Positions 43,954 to 52,726 of a stretch of 64,000 bases of DNA are shown piece by piece. Under the pieces are notes generated by a model. It saw only the letters and a program-made list of their open reading frames with translations, was not told the origin of the DNA and ran no database searches. A program made the translations under genes and the position numbers. Source of the stretch: Terrimesophilobacter sp044464485 (GTDB lineage Bacteria > Actinomycetota > Actinomycetes > Actinomycetales > Microbacteriaceae); assembly GCA_044464485.1 (NCBI GenBank), contig JBIQLG010000005.1:136558-200557 (forward strand), read 5' to 3'. The number at the start of each line of letters is the position of its first letter. The stretch's first letter is position 1.

Positions 43954-45648
43954 ATGCCTGAGCACGACATGAAACCCCGTTCACGAGTGGTCACCGATGG
44001 TATCGAGGCCATGACCTCGCGCGGAATGCTGCGCGCCGTGGGAATGGGCGATGCGGATTGGGACAAACCCCAGATTGGCATCGCAAGCTCGTGGAACGAG
44101 ATCACGCCCTGCAACCTGAGCCTCGATCGCCTCGCGCAGGCGTCCAAGGAGGGCGTGCACTCCGGTGGCGGATACCCGCTGGAATTCGGCACCATCTCGG
44201 TCTCCGACGGGATATCGATGGGTCATGAGGGCATGCATTTTTCGCTCGTCAGCCGAGAGGTGATTGCGGACTCCGTCGAAACGGTCATGATGGCGGAACG
44301 ACTCGACGGGTCGGTGTTGCTTGCCGGATGCGACAAGTCGCTTCCCGGAATGCTCATGGCGGCCGCTCGCCTCGACCTCGCCTCGGTTTTCCTCTACGCC
44401 GGTTCGACCGCACCCGGGTGGGTGAAGCTCGAGGACGGCACGGAAAAAGACGTCACGATTATCGACTCCTTCGAAGCCGTAGGTGCCGTGAAGGCGGGAA
44501 AGATGTCGGCGATTGACGCGCACCGCATCGAGTGCGCCATTGTGCCGGGTGAGGGTGCCTGCGGAGGCATGTACACCGCGAACACCATGGCGAGCGTCGC
44601 CGAGGCGCTCGGCATGAGCCTGCCGGGTTCCGCCGCGCCGCCCGCCGCGGACCGTCGCCGTGACTACTTCGCGCATCGCAGTGGGGAGGCGGTCGTGAAC
44701 ATGCTGCGCCTGGGCATTACGGCGCGCGACATCCTCACAAAAAAGGCATTCGAGAACGCCATTGCGGTCGCCATGGCGTTCGGCGGCTCCACAAACGTGG
44801 TGCTGCACCTGCTCGCCATCGCGCGCGAAGCGGATGTCGAACTCACGCTCGCGGACTTCAACCGCATCGGAGACAAGACCCCGCACATCGGCGACCTGAA
44901 GCCCTTCGGCAGGTACGTCATGAACGACGTCGATCGCCATGGCGGCGTGCCGGTCGTCATGAAAGCGCTGCTGGACGCCGGCCTCCTCCACGGCGACGCG
45001 CTCACGGTCACCGGCAAGACCCTCGCGGAGAATCTTGAGGAGCTCAATCCGCTGCCGCTCGACGGCGACGTCATTCGTACTCTCGATAACCCCATCCACG
45101 CCACCGGCGGCATCACGATTCTCCACGGAACCTTCGCTCCCGACGGCGCCGTCGTCAAAACCGCCGGGTTCGATCTTGACGTGTTCGAGGGGCCCGCGCG
45201 CGTGTTCGAGCGCGAGCGTGCCGCCATGGACGCGCTCACGGACGGCAACATCAACAAGGGCGACGTCATCGTCATCCGGTATGAGGGACCCAAGGGCGGC
45301 CCCGGAATGCGCGAAATGCTCGCGATCACCGCCGCGATCAAGGGCGCTGGCCTCGGGAAAGATGTATTACTCTTGACGGACGGCAGATTCTCAGGCGGCA
45401 CAACCGGCCTGTGCGTTGGCCACATAGCTCCCGAAGCGGTGGATGCAGGACCCATCGCCTTCGTGCGCGATGGTGATCTGATACGGGTCGATATCGCAGC
45501 TCGCTCGCTCGACTTACTTGTCGATCCGGCAGAGCTCGAAGCTCGCCGCACCGGCTGGGCTCCGCTTCCCCCGCGCTACACCCGTGGCGTTCTCGCTAAA
45601 TACTCGAAGCTCGTGCACTCCGCCGCGGAGGGTGCGATTACCGGGTAA
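43954..45648 (+). CDS. ilvD: Dihydroxy-acid dehydratase
   Basis: 564 residues. The enzyme dehydrates 2,3-dihydroxy-3-methylbutanoate and its homologue to the 2-keto acids of valine and isoleucine. The iron-sulfur ligands are visible in I-T-P-C-N, G-C-D-K-S-L-P-G and G-A-C-G-G-M-Y-T-A-N-T-M, and the C-terminal G-R-F-S-G-G-T-T-G-L-C-V-G-H is diagnostic. It is followed after 55 bp by ilvB. The mRNA start is probably leaderless. Confidence 0.97.
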   Translation: MPEHDMKPRSRVVTDGIEAMTSRGMLRAVGMGDADWDKPQIGIASSWNEITPCNLSLDRLAQASKEGVHSGGGYPLEFGTISVSDGISMGHEGMHFSLVSREVIADSVETVMMAERLDGSVLLAGCDKSLPGMLMAAARLDLASVFLYAGSTAPGWVKLEDGTEKDVTIIDSFEAVGAVKAGKMSAIDAHRIECAIVPGEGACGGMYTANTMASVAEALGMSLPGSAAPPAADRRRDYFAHRSGEAVVNMLRLGITARDILTKKAFENAIAVAMAFGGSTNVVLHLLAIAREADVELTLADFNRIGDKTPHIGDLKPFGRYVMNDVDRHGGVPVVMKALLDAGLLHGDALTVTGKTLAENLEELNPLPLDGDVIRTLDNPIHATGGITILHGTFAPDGAVVKTAGFDLDVFEGPARVFERERAAMDALTDGNINKGDVIVIRYEGPKGGPGMREMLAITAAIKGAGLGKDVLLLTDGRFSGGTTGLCVGHIAPEAVDAGPIAFVRDGDLIRVDIAARSLDLLVDPAELEARRTGWAPLPPRYTRGVLAKYSKLVHSAAEGAITG

Positions 45649-45703
45649 TCGCGCGAAAGCGCCCGAAACTTATCACCGGACGACCACAAAGGAAACCAAG
45701 CTC

Positions 45704-47539
45704 ATGCCCACGGAATCCAAAACCGTGCCACACCCCGCAAAGCCTGACGCTTCGCTCGTGCCGAGCAAGAAGGGCACCGTACCGTCACCCAAGCCGGAGA
45801 TTCTCACCGGATCGGGTGCAATTCTTCGGTCGCTGGAAAAGCTCGGTGTTACCGAAGTTTTCGGACTTCCGGGCGGAGCCATCATGCCTTTCTATGACGA
45901 GCTCATGTCATCAACCTCAATTCGGCACATTCTGGTTCGCCACGAGCAGGGTGCGGGGCACGCCGCAGAAGGCTACGCATCCTCGTCCGGAAAGCTCGGC
46001 GTCGCCATTGCGACAAGCGGTCCCGGCGCGACCAACCTCGTGACCGCGATCGCCGATGCGCACATGGATTCTGTTCCTCTGCTCGCGATAACCGGCCAGG
46101 TTTTTTCCACATCGATGGGCACGGATGCTTTTCAAGAGGTCGACATCGTCGGGATCGCCATGCCGATCACGAAACACTCGTTCCTCGTCACTCGTCCGGA
46201 AGACATTCCGGGAACGATCGCAGCCGCCCACCTCATTGCGACAACCGGCAGGCCAGGCCCCGTGCTCGTGGATGTGACGAAGGACGCTCAGCAGAACAGC
46301 GCGCCCTTCATCTGGCCGCCCAAAATCGACCTGCCGGGCTACCGGCCCGTGACGAAGGCTCACGGCAAACAGGTGGTTGCCGCCGCGAAGTTGATCGCAG
46401 AAGCCAAGCGACCGGTTTTCTATGTGGGTGGGGGCGTCATCCGCGCGAGGGCATCCCAAGAGCTGGAGGCTCTCGCGACGCTCACCGGCGTGCCCGTGGT
46501 CACGACGCTCATGGCGCGCGGCGCCTTTCCCGACTCCAATCCGCAGCACCTGGGAATGCCGGGAATGCACGGCACGGTGCCCGCGGTGCTCGCGCTGCAG
46601 GAAGCCGACGTTCTTGTGGCCATCGGCGCCCGGTTCGATGATCGCGTCACGGGCAAGCCGAGTGAATTCGCCCCCGACGCCACCGTCGTGCACATCGACG
46701 TGGATCCCGCCGAGATCTCGAAAATCCGGATTGCGGATGTTCCCATCGTCGGAGACGCGAAGGACGTCATCGTCGACCTCGCCGCCGCATACTCGGACGC
46801 CGTGAAGAAGGTCACACCCGACATCACGCAGTGGTGGACGCGGCTCAATGAACTGCGGACGAGGTTCCCCCTCGGCTACGCGGAGCCCGAAGACGGGTTG
46901 CTCTCGCCGCAGTACGTCATCGAACGAATCGGCGCCATCACCGGCCCCGAAGCCATTTATGCGGCCGGCGTCGGACAGCATCAAATGTGGGCTGCCCAGT
47001 TCATCAAGTATGAGCGGCCGAACGCGTGGCTCAACTCGGGCGGCGCGGGGACCATGGGGTACGGCGTGCCCGCGGCCATGGGGGCAAAAGTGGCGAACCC
47101 CGATCGCACCGTGTGGGCGATCGACGGCGACGGTTGTTTCCAGATGACCAATCAGGAGCTCGCCACCTGCACCATCAACAACATCCCGATCAAGGTTGCG
47201 ATCATCAACAACTCGAGTCTCGGGATGGTGCGCCAGTGGCAGACGCTGTTCTACAACGGACGCCATTCGTTCACCGACCTGAACACCGGACACGACACGG
47301 TCATGATTCCGGACTTCGTCAAGCTCGCCGAGGCGTACGGTGCGCTCGGCATCCGCGTCACGAAGAAGGAGGAAGTGGATGCCGCGATCAAACTCGCCAA
47401 CGAGACGAATGACCGACCCGTCGTGCTCGATTTCATCGTGAGCGCGGATGCGATGGTGTGGCCGATGGTGCCGCAGGGTGTCGGAAACTCCAGCGTGCAG
47501 TACGCGCGCGAGAAGGCGCCCGAATGGGAAGAGGAGTAG
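45704..47539 (+). CDS. ilvB: Acetolactate synthase large subunit
   Basis: 611 residues from the ATG at 45704, with AAAGGAAAC upstream. This thiamine-diphosphate enzyme makes acetolactate or acetohydroxybutyrate, the first common step to branched-chain amino acids. Catalytic Glu81 (R-H-E-Q-G-A), the TPP motif G-D-G-C-F-Q-M (late) and N-N-S-S-L-G-M-V-R-Q-W are present. A Lys/Pro-rich 30-residue N-terminal extension precedes the catalytic domain. The regulatory subunit ilvN follows at once. Confidence 0.97.
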   Translation: MPTESKTVPHPAKPDASLVPSKKGTVPSPKPEILTGSGAILRSLEKLGVTEVFGLPGGAIMPFYDELMSSTSIRHILVRHEQGAGHAAEGYASSSGKLGVAIATSGPGATNLVTAIADAHMDSVPLLAITGQVFSTSMGTDAFQEVDIVGIAMPITKHSFLVTRPEDIPGTIAAAHLIATTGRPGPVLVDVTKDAQQNSAPFIWPPKIDLPGYRPVTKAHGKQVVAAAKLIAEAKRPVFYVGGGVIRARASQELEALATLTGVPVVTTLMARGAFPDSNPQHLGMPGMHGTVPAVLALQEADVLVAIGARFDDRVTGKPSEFAPDATVVHIDVDPAEISKIRIADVPIVGDAKDVIVDLAAAYSDAVKKVTPDITQWWTRLNELRTRFPLGYAEPEDGLLSPQYVIERIGAITGPEAIYAAGVGQHQMWAAQFIKYERPNAWLNSGGAGTMGYGVPAAMGAKVANPDRTVWAIDGDGCFQMTNQELATCTINNIPIKVAIINNSSLGMVRQWQTLFYNGRHSFTDLNTGHDTVMIPDFVKLAEAYGALGIRVTKKEEVDAAIKLANETNDRPVVLDFIVSADAMVWPMVPQGVGNSSVQYAREKAPEWEEE

Positions 47540-47541
47540 CC

Positions 47542-48048
47542 ATGAGCCACGTGCTTTCCATGCTCGTCGAAGACAAACCCGGCCTGCTCACGCGTGTCGC
47601 CGGCCTGTTTGCGCGGCGCGGTTTCAACATCGAGTCACTTGCGGTGGGCAAGAGCGAGATCGAAGGTCTTTCGCGCATCACGGTGGTCGTGGATGTTGAG
47701 CAGGGGCCGCTCGAGCAGGTCACCAAACAGCTCAACAAGCTCGTGAACGTGATCAAGATCGTCGAGCTCGATCCGACGCAGACGGTGGAGCGGGAGCACC
47801 TGCTCATCAAAGTGAAGGTCGACAACACCACAAGAAGCCAAATTCTGGAAGCGACGAATCTGTTTCGTGCGCGCATCGTCGATGTTTCGACCGATGCTCT
47901 CGTGATCGAAGTGACCGGCGACACCGCCAAAACCCAGGCGCTGCTGCGCGTGCTTGAGCCGTATGGAATTAAAGAGATTGCACAATCCGGACTTCTGGCT
48001 ATCGGCCGAGGGTCAAAGAGCATTACTGATCGAGTTCACAAAAACTAA
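47542..48048 (+). CDS. ilvN: Acetolactate synthase small (regulatory) subunit
   Basis: 168 residues from the ATG at 47542, with AGGAG upstream and 2 bp after ilvB. The N-terminal ACT domain starts H-V-L-S-M-L-V-E-D-K-P-G-L-L-T-R-V and F-N-I-E-S-L-A-V-G follows, the region that binds valine for feedback inhibition. A C-terminal second regulatory domain completes the protein. Confidence 0.97.
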   Translation: MSHVLSMLVEDKPGLLTRVAGLFARRGFNIESLAVGKSEIEGLSRITVVVDVEQGPLEQVTKQLNKLVNVIKIVELDPTQTVEREHLLIKVKVDNTTRSQILEATNLFRARIVDVSTDALVIEVTGDTAKTQALLRVLEPYGIKEIAQSGLLAIGRGSKSITDRVHKN

Positions 48049-48060
48049 AGGAGCATCAAC

Positions 48061-49086
48061 ATGGCCGAAATCTTTTACGACAACGACGCCGATCTGTCCA
48101 TCATTCAGGGCCGCAAGGTGGCCGTTATCGGTTACGGTTCGCAGGGTCACGCGCACGCGCAGAACCTTCGCGACTCGGGTGCCGAGGTCGTGATCGGTCT
48201 GAAGCCCGACTCCAAATCGAAAGCGAAGGCGGAAGAGGCAGGCTTCACGGTGCTCACCGCGGCGGAGGCCGCAAAGTGGGCGGATGTCGTCGTCATCCTG
48301 GCCCCCGACCAGCACCAGCGCGGCCTCTACGCCGCCGATATCAAGGACAACCTCTCGAAGGGCGACGCGCTCGTCTTCGGACACGGGTTCAACATCCGGT
48401 TCGGCTACATCGAAGCGCCGGAGGGCGTGGATGTCATCATGGTCGCGCCGAAAGGCCCTGGCCACGTCGTGCGCCGCGAGTTCGAGGCGGGTCGCGGGGT
48501 TCCCGTGATCGTCGCGGTCGAAAACGATGCGACGGGCAAGGCATGGCCGCTCGTGCTCAGCTACGCGAAGGCGATCGGCGGTTTGCGCGCGGGTGGCATC
48601 AAGACGACGTTCACAGAGGAGACGGAAACAGATCTGTTCGGCGAGCAGTCCGTGCTGTGCGGGGGTGTTTCCCAGCTCGTGCAATATGGGTTTGAAACGC
48701 TCACCGAGGCGGGTTATCAGCCGGAGGTTGCATATTTCGAGGTTTTGCACGAGCTCAAGCTCATCGTCGACCTCATGAACGAGGGCGGCATCGCGAAGCA
48801 GCGTTGGAGCGTTTCTGACACGGCTGAGTACGGCGACTACGTTTCGGGCCCGCGCGTGATCGACGAACACGTGAAAGAGAACATGAAGGGCGTGCTCGCC
48901 GACATCCAGTCCGGTGCCTTCGCCGAGCGGTTCATCGCCGATCAGGATGCTGGTGCACCCGAGTTCAACGCGCTGCGCAAGAAGGGCGAAGGTCACCCGA
49001 TCGAGGCCACGGGTCGCGAACTGCGCAAGCTTTTCGCCTGGGCGCAGAAGGACGACGACTACACCGAGGGAACTGCAGCACGGTGA
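48061..49086 (+). CDS. ilvC: Ketol-acid reductoisomerase (class I)
   Basis: 341 residues. NADPH-binding G-Y-G-S-Q-G (24-29) and the metal-site motifs E-E-T-E-T-D-L-F-G-E-Q and D-L-M-N-E-G are present. It isomerises and reduces acetolactate to the dihydroxy acid that IlvD then uses. It follows ilvN by 12 bp and closes the ilvBNC operon. Confidence 0.97.
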   Translation: MAEIFYDNDADLSIIQGRKVAVIGYGSQGHAHAQNLRDSGAEVVIGLKPDSKSKAKAEEAGFTVLTAAEAAKWADVVVILAPDQHQRGLYAADIKDNLSKGDALVFGHGFNIRFGYIEAPEGVDVIMVAPKGPGHVVRREFEAGRGVPVIVAVENDATGKAWPLVLSYAKAIGGLRAGGIKTTFTEETETDLFGEQSVLCGGVSQLVQYGFETLTEAGYQPEVAYFEVLHELKLIVDLMNEGGIAKQRWSVSDTAEYGDYVSGPRVIDEHVKENMKGVLADIQSGAFAERFIADQDAGAPEFNALRKKGEGHPIEATGRELRKLFAWAQKDDDYTEGTAAR

Positions 49087-49235
49087 CGCCCTACCGCCGC
49101 ACGCTCCCCGCGCCCGAAACAGTCTCCGCGCTGCAGAAGTAACGGCCGCGGGCTGAGGGTTTCTGGCGCGCCGAGGTCAGCATGCTGGGCACCTTCACCA
49201 CAATACGCGTCCGCCCGTCTCTGGGAGTTTCTGCA

Positions 49236-49252
49236 GATCCGGAGTCCGGATC
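49236..49252. other. Hairpin in the gap after ilvC
   Basis: GATCCGG-AGT-CCGGATC is a perfect 7-bp stem with a 3-nt loop. It lies in the 237-bp gap (49087-49323) between ilvC and the next gene, with no T-run. It may end or stabilise the ilvBNC transcript. The rest of the gap shows nothing recognisable apart from a possible promoter near its end. Confidence 0.4.
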
Positions 49253-49323
49253 GGCATCAACTCGGTCCGAGGATGCCGGAACTCCTTAGAATGATTCAGT
49301 CACGAGCACGATAGGGTTTCGAC

Positions 49324-49737
49324 ATGGACGCGGATCCGGACGAGGAAGCTCTGAGGTGGTCAGGGGAGACCGACCCGACCCATGTCGCTGCGCCCGTGCC
49401 CCCGAAACCGGCACTCAGTGCGGCGACCACCGCAGGCGGGGAACGTGCGCCGCTGCATCCGGTCGCTCTTATCGTGTTCGGTGTTCTTGCCGGGGTGTAC
49501 CTTCTTTACGCTGTCGGCTGGGTGATCATCGGGTTTACGGGTGGCGTTCCGGTACAGGGCGTCTTTTTCAGCATCATGTATCAAGTCGGGGAGGCATTGG
49601 CCATCGCGAGTCCGTTCCTGTGGGCTGGCGCAGTGTGGCTCCGCGTGAAGCGGCCCGCGTTGCGCATGCTGTGGCTGTTCGTGGGCGTCGTGGTTCTCGC
49701 GCCCTGGCCCTTCATCATCGGTGGACTGGGGTCATGA
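49324..49737 (+). CDS. Small membrane protein with acidic N-terminus
   Basis: 137 residues. The N-terminus D-P-D-E-E-A-L-R-W-S-G is acidic with a short W-x-G motif, then three helices (about 46-68, 80-105, 113-135). Proteins of this kind are found in related actinobacteria and are sometimes wrongly annotated as DNA polymerase III gamma/tau. The next gene overlaps by 4 bp (ATGA), so the two are coupled. No function can be assigned. Confidence 0.6.
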   Translation: MDADPDEEALRWSGETDPTHVAAPVPPKPALSAATTAGGERAPLHPVALIVFGVLAGVYLLYAVGWVIIGFTGGVPVQGVFFSIMYQVGEALAIASPFLWAGAVWLRVKRPALRMLWLFVGVVVLAPWPFIIGGLGS

Positions 49738-50183
49738 TGGCGCAGAAGAAGGCGAAGCCGACAGAGCAGTCGGGAGTGTCCGCCGGCTCCGAGCCAGCGG
49801 TCTCGCCCGCCGGTTCCGCAATCGAGGCCAGGGGAGATGCATCCACGAAGACACCCTGGTTTCGCTTCACGGTCATGATTCTGCTCGGCATCGTCTATGC
49901 GTGGGACCTTTTCACGGCACTTTCGAACCTGGTCGGAGTCTCCAGCGATGTGGCGCGCGTCAACGAGGTCCGCGCGGCCAATAACTTTTCGCTCATCGAC
50001 ACCCCGTGGGTCGCGCTCATTGTGAACCTGCTTCTGCCTCTTATCGTGTACGGGCTTGCGCTGTGGATATCGCGTCGCAGAAGTGTCGGAATCCTCGCCA
50101 TGATGCTCTTTGCCGGACTCGGTGTTGTTGCGGCGCTGAGTCTGAGTATCGCGGCATATGTTCGCGCGATCCTGCCGTTCTGA
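49734..50183 (+). CDS. Small membrane protein, Lys/Ala-rich N-terminus
   Basis: 149 residues from ATG 49734 (a second ATG follows directly). A disordered ~40-residue N-terminus is followed by three helices (about 45-67, 85-107, 113-140). The coupling to the preceding acidic membrane protein suggests the two act together. It converges on the DoxX gene. Confidence 0.6.
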   Translation: MMAQKKAKPTEQSGVSAGSEPAVSPAGSAIEARGDASTKTPWFRFTVMILLGIVYAWDLFTALSNLVGVSSDVARVNEVRAANNFSLIDTPWVALIVNLLLPLIVYGLALWISRRRSVGILAMMLFAGLGVVAALSLSIAAYVRAILPF

Positions 50184-50200
50184 GTTCGGCGCCGTTGCAC

Positions 50201-50602
50201 TCAGGAAAAAACCGCGCCGATGACGAGAAGCGCGATGAGCACCACCTGGCCCATCGTTCGCGGTACGAGCGGGAAGGCGGCGCTCCCGAACCGCTCGGGA
50301 TGCGCCGCGGCGTACACGTTCGCCGGAAACACCGCGACGAGAAACACGATGAGGCACACGCTGGCCGCGACGACGGTCGGGGGAAACAGCAGGCCGAGCC
50401 CGCCGACGATCTCACAGACGCCTGTGGCACGCACAAGGTTGCGCGGATTGGCGATGCCGCCCCAGCGCAGAGCGGGCGGGATCATCGCCGCCATCGTGCG
50501 CTGGACTCGCGGCAGGAAGTGGGTGACTCCCATCCCGGCAAACACGATGGCGAGCACGACACGCAACACGATCCCGATGACGCCGAGCGCAACGATTCCC
50601 AT
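50201..50602 (-). CDS. DoxX family membrane protein
   Basis: 133 residues from the ATG at 50602; a TTG at 50617 is an alternative. Four helices and the motif G-M-G-V-T-H-F in the first helix, with E-I-V-G-G-L-G-L-L in the second, fit the DoxX/MauE-type family. Members are involved in redox or quinone-linked functions, but a specific role is not supported here. It is divergent from serA (94 bp between starts). Confidence 0.78.
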   Translation of the reverse strand: MGIVALGVIGIVLRVVLAIVFAGMGVTHFLPRVQRTMAAMIPPALRWGGIANPRNLVRATGVCEIVGGLGLLFPPTVVAASVCLIVFLVAVFPANVYAAAHPERFGSAAFPLVPRTMGQVVLIALLVIGAVFS

Positions 50603-50695
50603 CCCACTATTCTGCAACCAGTAGAGTAGTCAACAATTCAGCGCCTCATGGTCGCGGCGCACACTGCCCCTTGCCGCAATCAAAGGAATTCCGTC

Positions 50696-52285
50696 GTGCC
50701 GAAACCCGTCGTACTCATCGCTGAAGAACTTTCCCCCGCCACGGTTGACGCGCTGGGGGCGGATGTCGACATCCGCACCGTGGACGGCACGGACCGCGCC
50801 GCGTTGCTGGCCGCGCTGCCGGCGGCGAACGCCATCCTCATCCGATCGGGAACGCAGATGGACGCCGAGGCAATCGCTGCCGGCCGAATTCTCAAGGTCA
50901 TTGCTCGTGCGGGCGTTGGGCTCGACAACGTCGACGTGAAGACCGCGACGGAGGCAGGCGTCATGGTCGTGAACGCCCCGACATCGAATATCGTCTCGGC
51001 AGCGGAGCTTGCCATCGGGCATTTGCTTTCTCTCGCGCGCTTCATTCCCGACGCGAACGCGTCCGCGAAGGCGGGGGAGTGGAAGCGGTCGGCGTTTACG
51101 GGAACCGAGCTGTTTGAAAAGACGGTCGGCATCATCGGCCTCGGCCGGATTGGAACGCTTGTCGCACAGCGTCTTGCCGCGTTCGACGCGACGATCATCG
51201 CGTACGACCCCTACGTGACTCCGGTGCGCGCTCAACAGCTCGGGGTTCAGCTCGCAAGCCTTGACGAGGTCATGGAGCGCTCCGATTTCATCACTATCCA
51301 CATTCCGCGCACGCCCGAAACGACCGGACTTATCGGCACAGACCAGTTTGCGAAAGCAAAACCCACGCTGCGCATCGTCAACTGCAGCCGCGGCGGGATC
51401 ATCGATGAAGCAGCGCTCGTGGAGGCTCTGTCGTCACGCCGCATCGCCGGTGCCGGTCTCGACGTGTTCGTGAACGAACCGCCGAAGGGGTCGCCGCTGT
51501 TGGAGCTGGACAACATCATCCTCACGCCGCACCTTGGCGCATCCACCGACGAAGCCCAGGAGAAGGCGGGTGTTTCGGTGGCGCGCTCGGTACGGCTGGC
51601 GCTGGAAGGCGAGCTCGTGCCGGATGCGGTGAACGTCGCGGGAGGAATCATCGACCAGAGCGTGCGCCCCGGCATCCCGCTCATGGAGAAACTCGGCCAG
51701 GTGTTCGGTGGAATGGCCGACGGCCCCGTGACGAATATCGACGTCGAGGTTCGCGGTGAAATCGTCGAATTCGACGTGAAGGTCCTCAAGCTCGCAGCGC
51801 TCAAGGGGTATTTTGCCAACATCGTGAGCGAGTCCGTTTCTTATGTCAACGCGCCGCTGCTCGCCGAACAGCGCGGGATCCCGGTGCGGTTGATCACGGA
51901 TGCCGTGAGCGACGAATATCGCAACCTGCTTACGATTCGCGGCGGCCTCGCCGACGGCACAGAGGTCTCGGTGTCTGGCACGCTCACCGGCCCCAAGCAG
52001 GTGGAGAAGATTGTCGAGATCAACGGGTACGACGTGGAGGTGCCGCTCGCCGATCACCTTGTCGTCATGGTGTACACGGACCGGCCAGGCATCGTGGCGA
52101 TTTTTGGTCGCGAGTTCGGCGACGCGGGCATCAACATCGCCGGCATGCAAATCAGTCGCAAAGTTGCGGGCGGCCAGGCGCTCAGTGTACTCACGGTCGA
52201 TTCCCCGGCGCCAGAGGAACTGCTCGAGGCGGTGCGGACCGCGATCGATGCGAAGCTCCTGCGCGAGATCAACATCACCGAGTAA
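50696..52285 (+). CDS. serA: D-3-phosphoglycerate dehydrogenase
   Basis: 529 residues from the GTG at 50696, with AAAGGA upstream. It oxidises 3-phosphoglycerate, the first step of serine synthesis. The dinucleotide motif is G-L-G-R-I-G (148-153), catalytic residues fall in N-C-S-R-G-G and the H-L-G-A-S-T motif, an intervening regulatory (ASB) domain follows, and a C-terminal ACT domain (V-Y-T-D-R-P-G-I-V) senses serine. The length is that of the long actinobacterial type. A TAGAGT -10 candidate is at 50622-50627. Confidence 0.95.
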   Translation: MPKPVVLIAEELSPATVDALGADVDIRTVDGTDRAALLAALPAANAILIRSGTQMDAEAIAAGRILKVIARAGVGLDNVDVKTATEAGVMVVNAPTSNIVSAAELAIGHLLSLARFIPDANASAKAGEWKRSAFTGTELFEKTVGIIGLGRIGTLVAQRLAAFDATIIAYDPYVTPVRAQQLGVQLASLDEVMERSDFITIHIPRTPETTGLIGTDQFAKAKPTLRIVNCSRGGIIDEAALVEALSSRRIAGAGLDVFVNEPPKGSPLLELDNIILTPHLGASTDEAQEKAGVSVARSVRLALEGELVPDAVNVAGGIIDQSVRPGIPLMEKLGQVFGGMADGPVTNIDVEVRGEIVEFDVKVLKLAALKGYFANIVSESVSYVNAPLLAEQRGIPVRLITDAVSDEYRNLLTIRGGLADGTEVSVSGTLTGPKQVEKIVEINGYDVEVPLADHLVVMVYTDRPGIVAIFGREFGDAGINIAGMQISRKVAGGQALSVLTVDSPAPEELLEAVRTAIDAKLLREINITE

Positions 52286-52294
52286 CGCGGTGGG

Positions 52295-52335
52295 CCAAAA
52301 AAACGGTCCGGCGGAAAACTCCACCGGACCGTTCG
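52295..52335. terminator. Bidirectional terminator between serA and DUF6458 gene
   Basis: ACGGTCCGG (52303-52311) pairs with CCGGACCGT (52324-52332), with two further G-C pairs inside. An A-run at 52297-52303 becomes a U-run on the minus transcript, so it is strongest for the leftward gene; read rightward it ends serA less efficiently. Confidence 0.75.
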
Positions 52336-52354
52336 CTCACTCGTGCGTGTTGAG

Positions 52355-52618
52355 TCACACGAGAGGATCAATGTTGTTGCCGTCTGAACGAGTCTCATGC
52401 TGCGTGACCCGTTCACCGGATCCATCGACGTGGCGCACGGTTTCAATGCTCGAGCGCTTACGCAGGACAAGGATGAGCGAGATGATGAATACGACGACAC
52501 CCGCGCCCATCAGAATGTATCCGATGAGGTCCAGATCGACCCACGCGTTCTCCAGATTAACCGCGAACGCAAGGATGGCACCGATCACGAAGAGTGCAAT
52601 TCCGCTTCCAATTCCCAT
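52355..52618 (-). CDS. DUF6458 family small membrane protein
   Basis: 87 residues from the ATG at 52618. Two helices (about 3-22 and 32-52) and the start M-G-I-G-S-G-I-A-L-F-V-I-G fit this small actinobacterial family; a basic then polar tail with R-H-V-D follows. The gene ends at the strong terminator and is divergent from the DUF2207 gene. Function unknown. Confidence 0.75.
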   Translation of the reverse strand: MGIGSGIALFVIGAILAFAVNLENAWVDLDLIGYILMGAGVVVFIISLILVLRKRSSIETVRHVDGSGERVTQHETRSDGNNIDPLV

Positions 52619-52726
52619 GTTCTCAATTCCTTTCACTGAGAAACCCACCTTCCCGTTGCGACATGTGGTTGACCTGCATGTAGCCTGAGTGCTACCTGAG
52701 CGGGCTTCGCAGATAGGCTCTGTCTA

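Noticed and set aside
45649..45703. Attenuator or leader peptide before ilvB
   Set aside because: The 55-bp gap after ilvD holds only a ribosome site and no run of Leu/Val/Ile codons or terminator stem.
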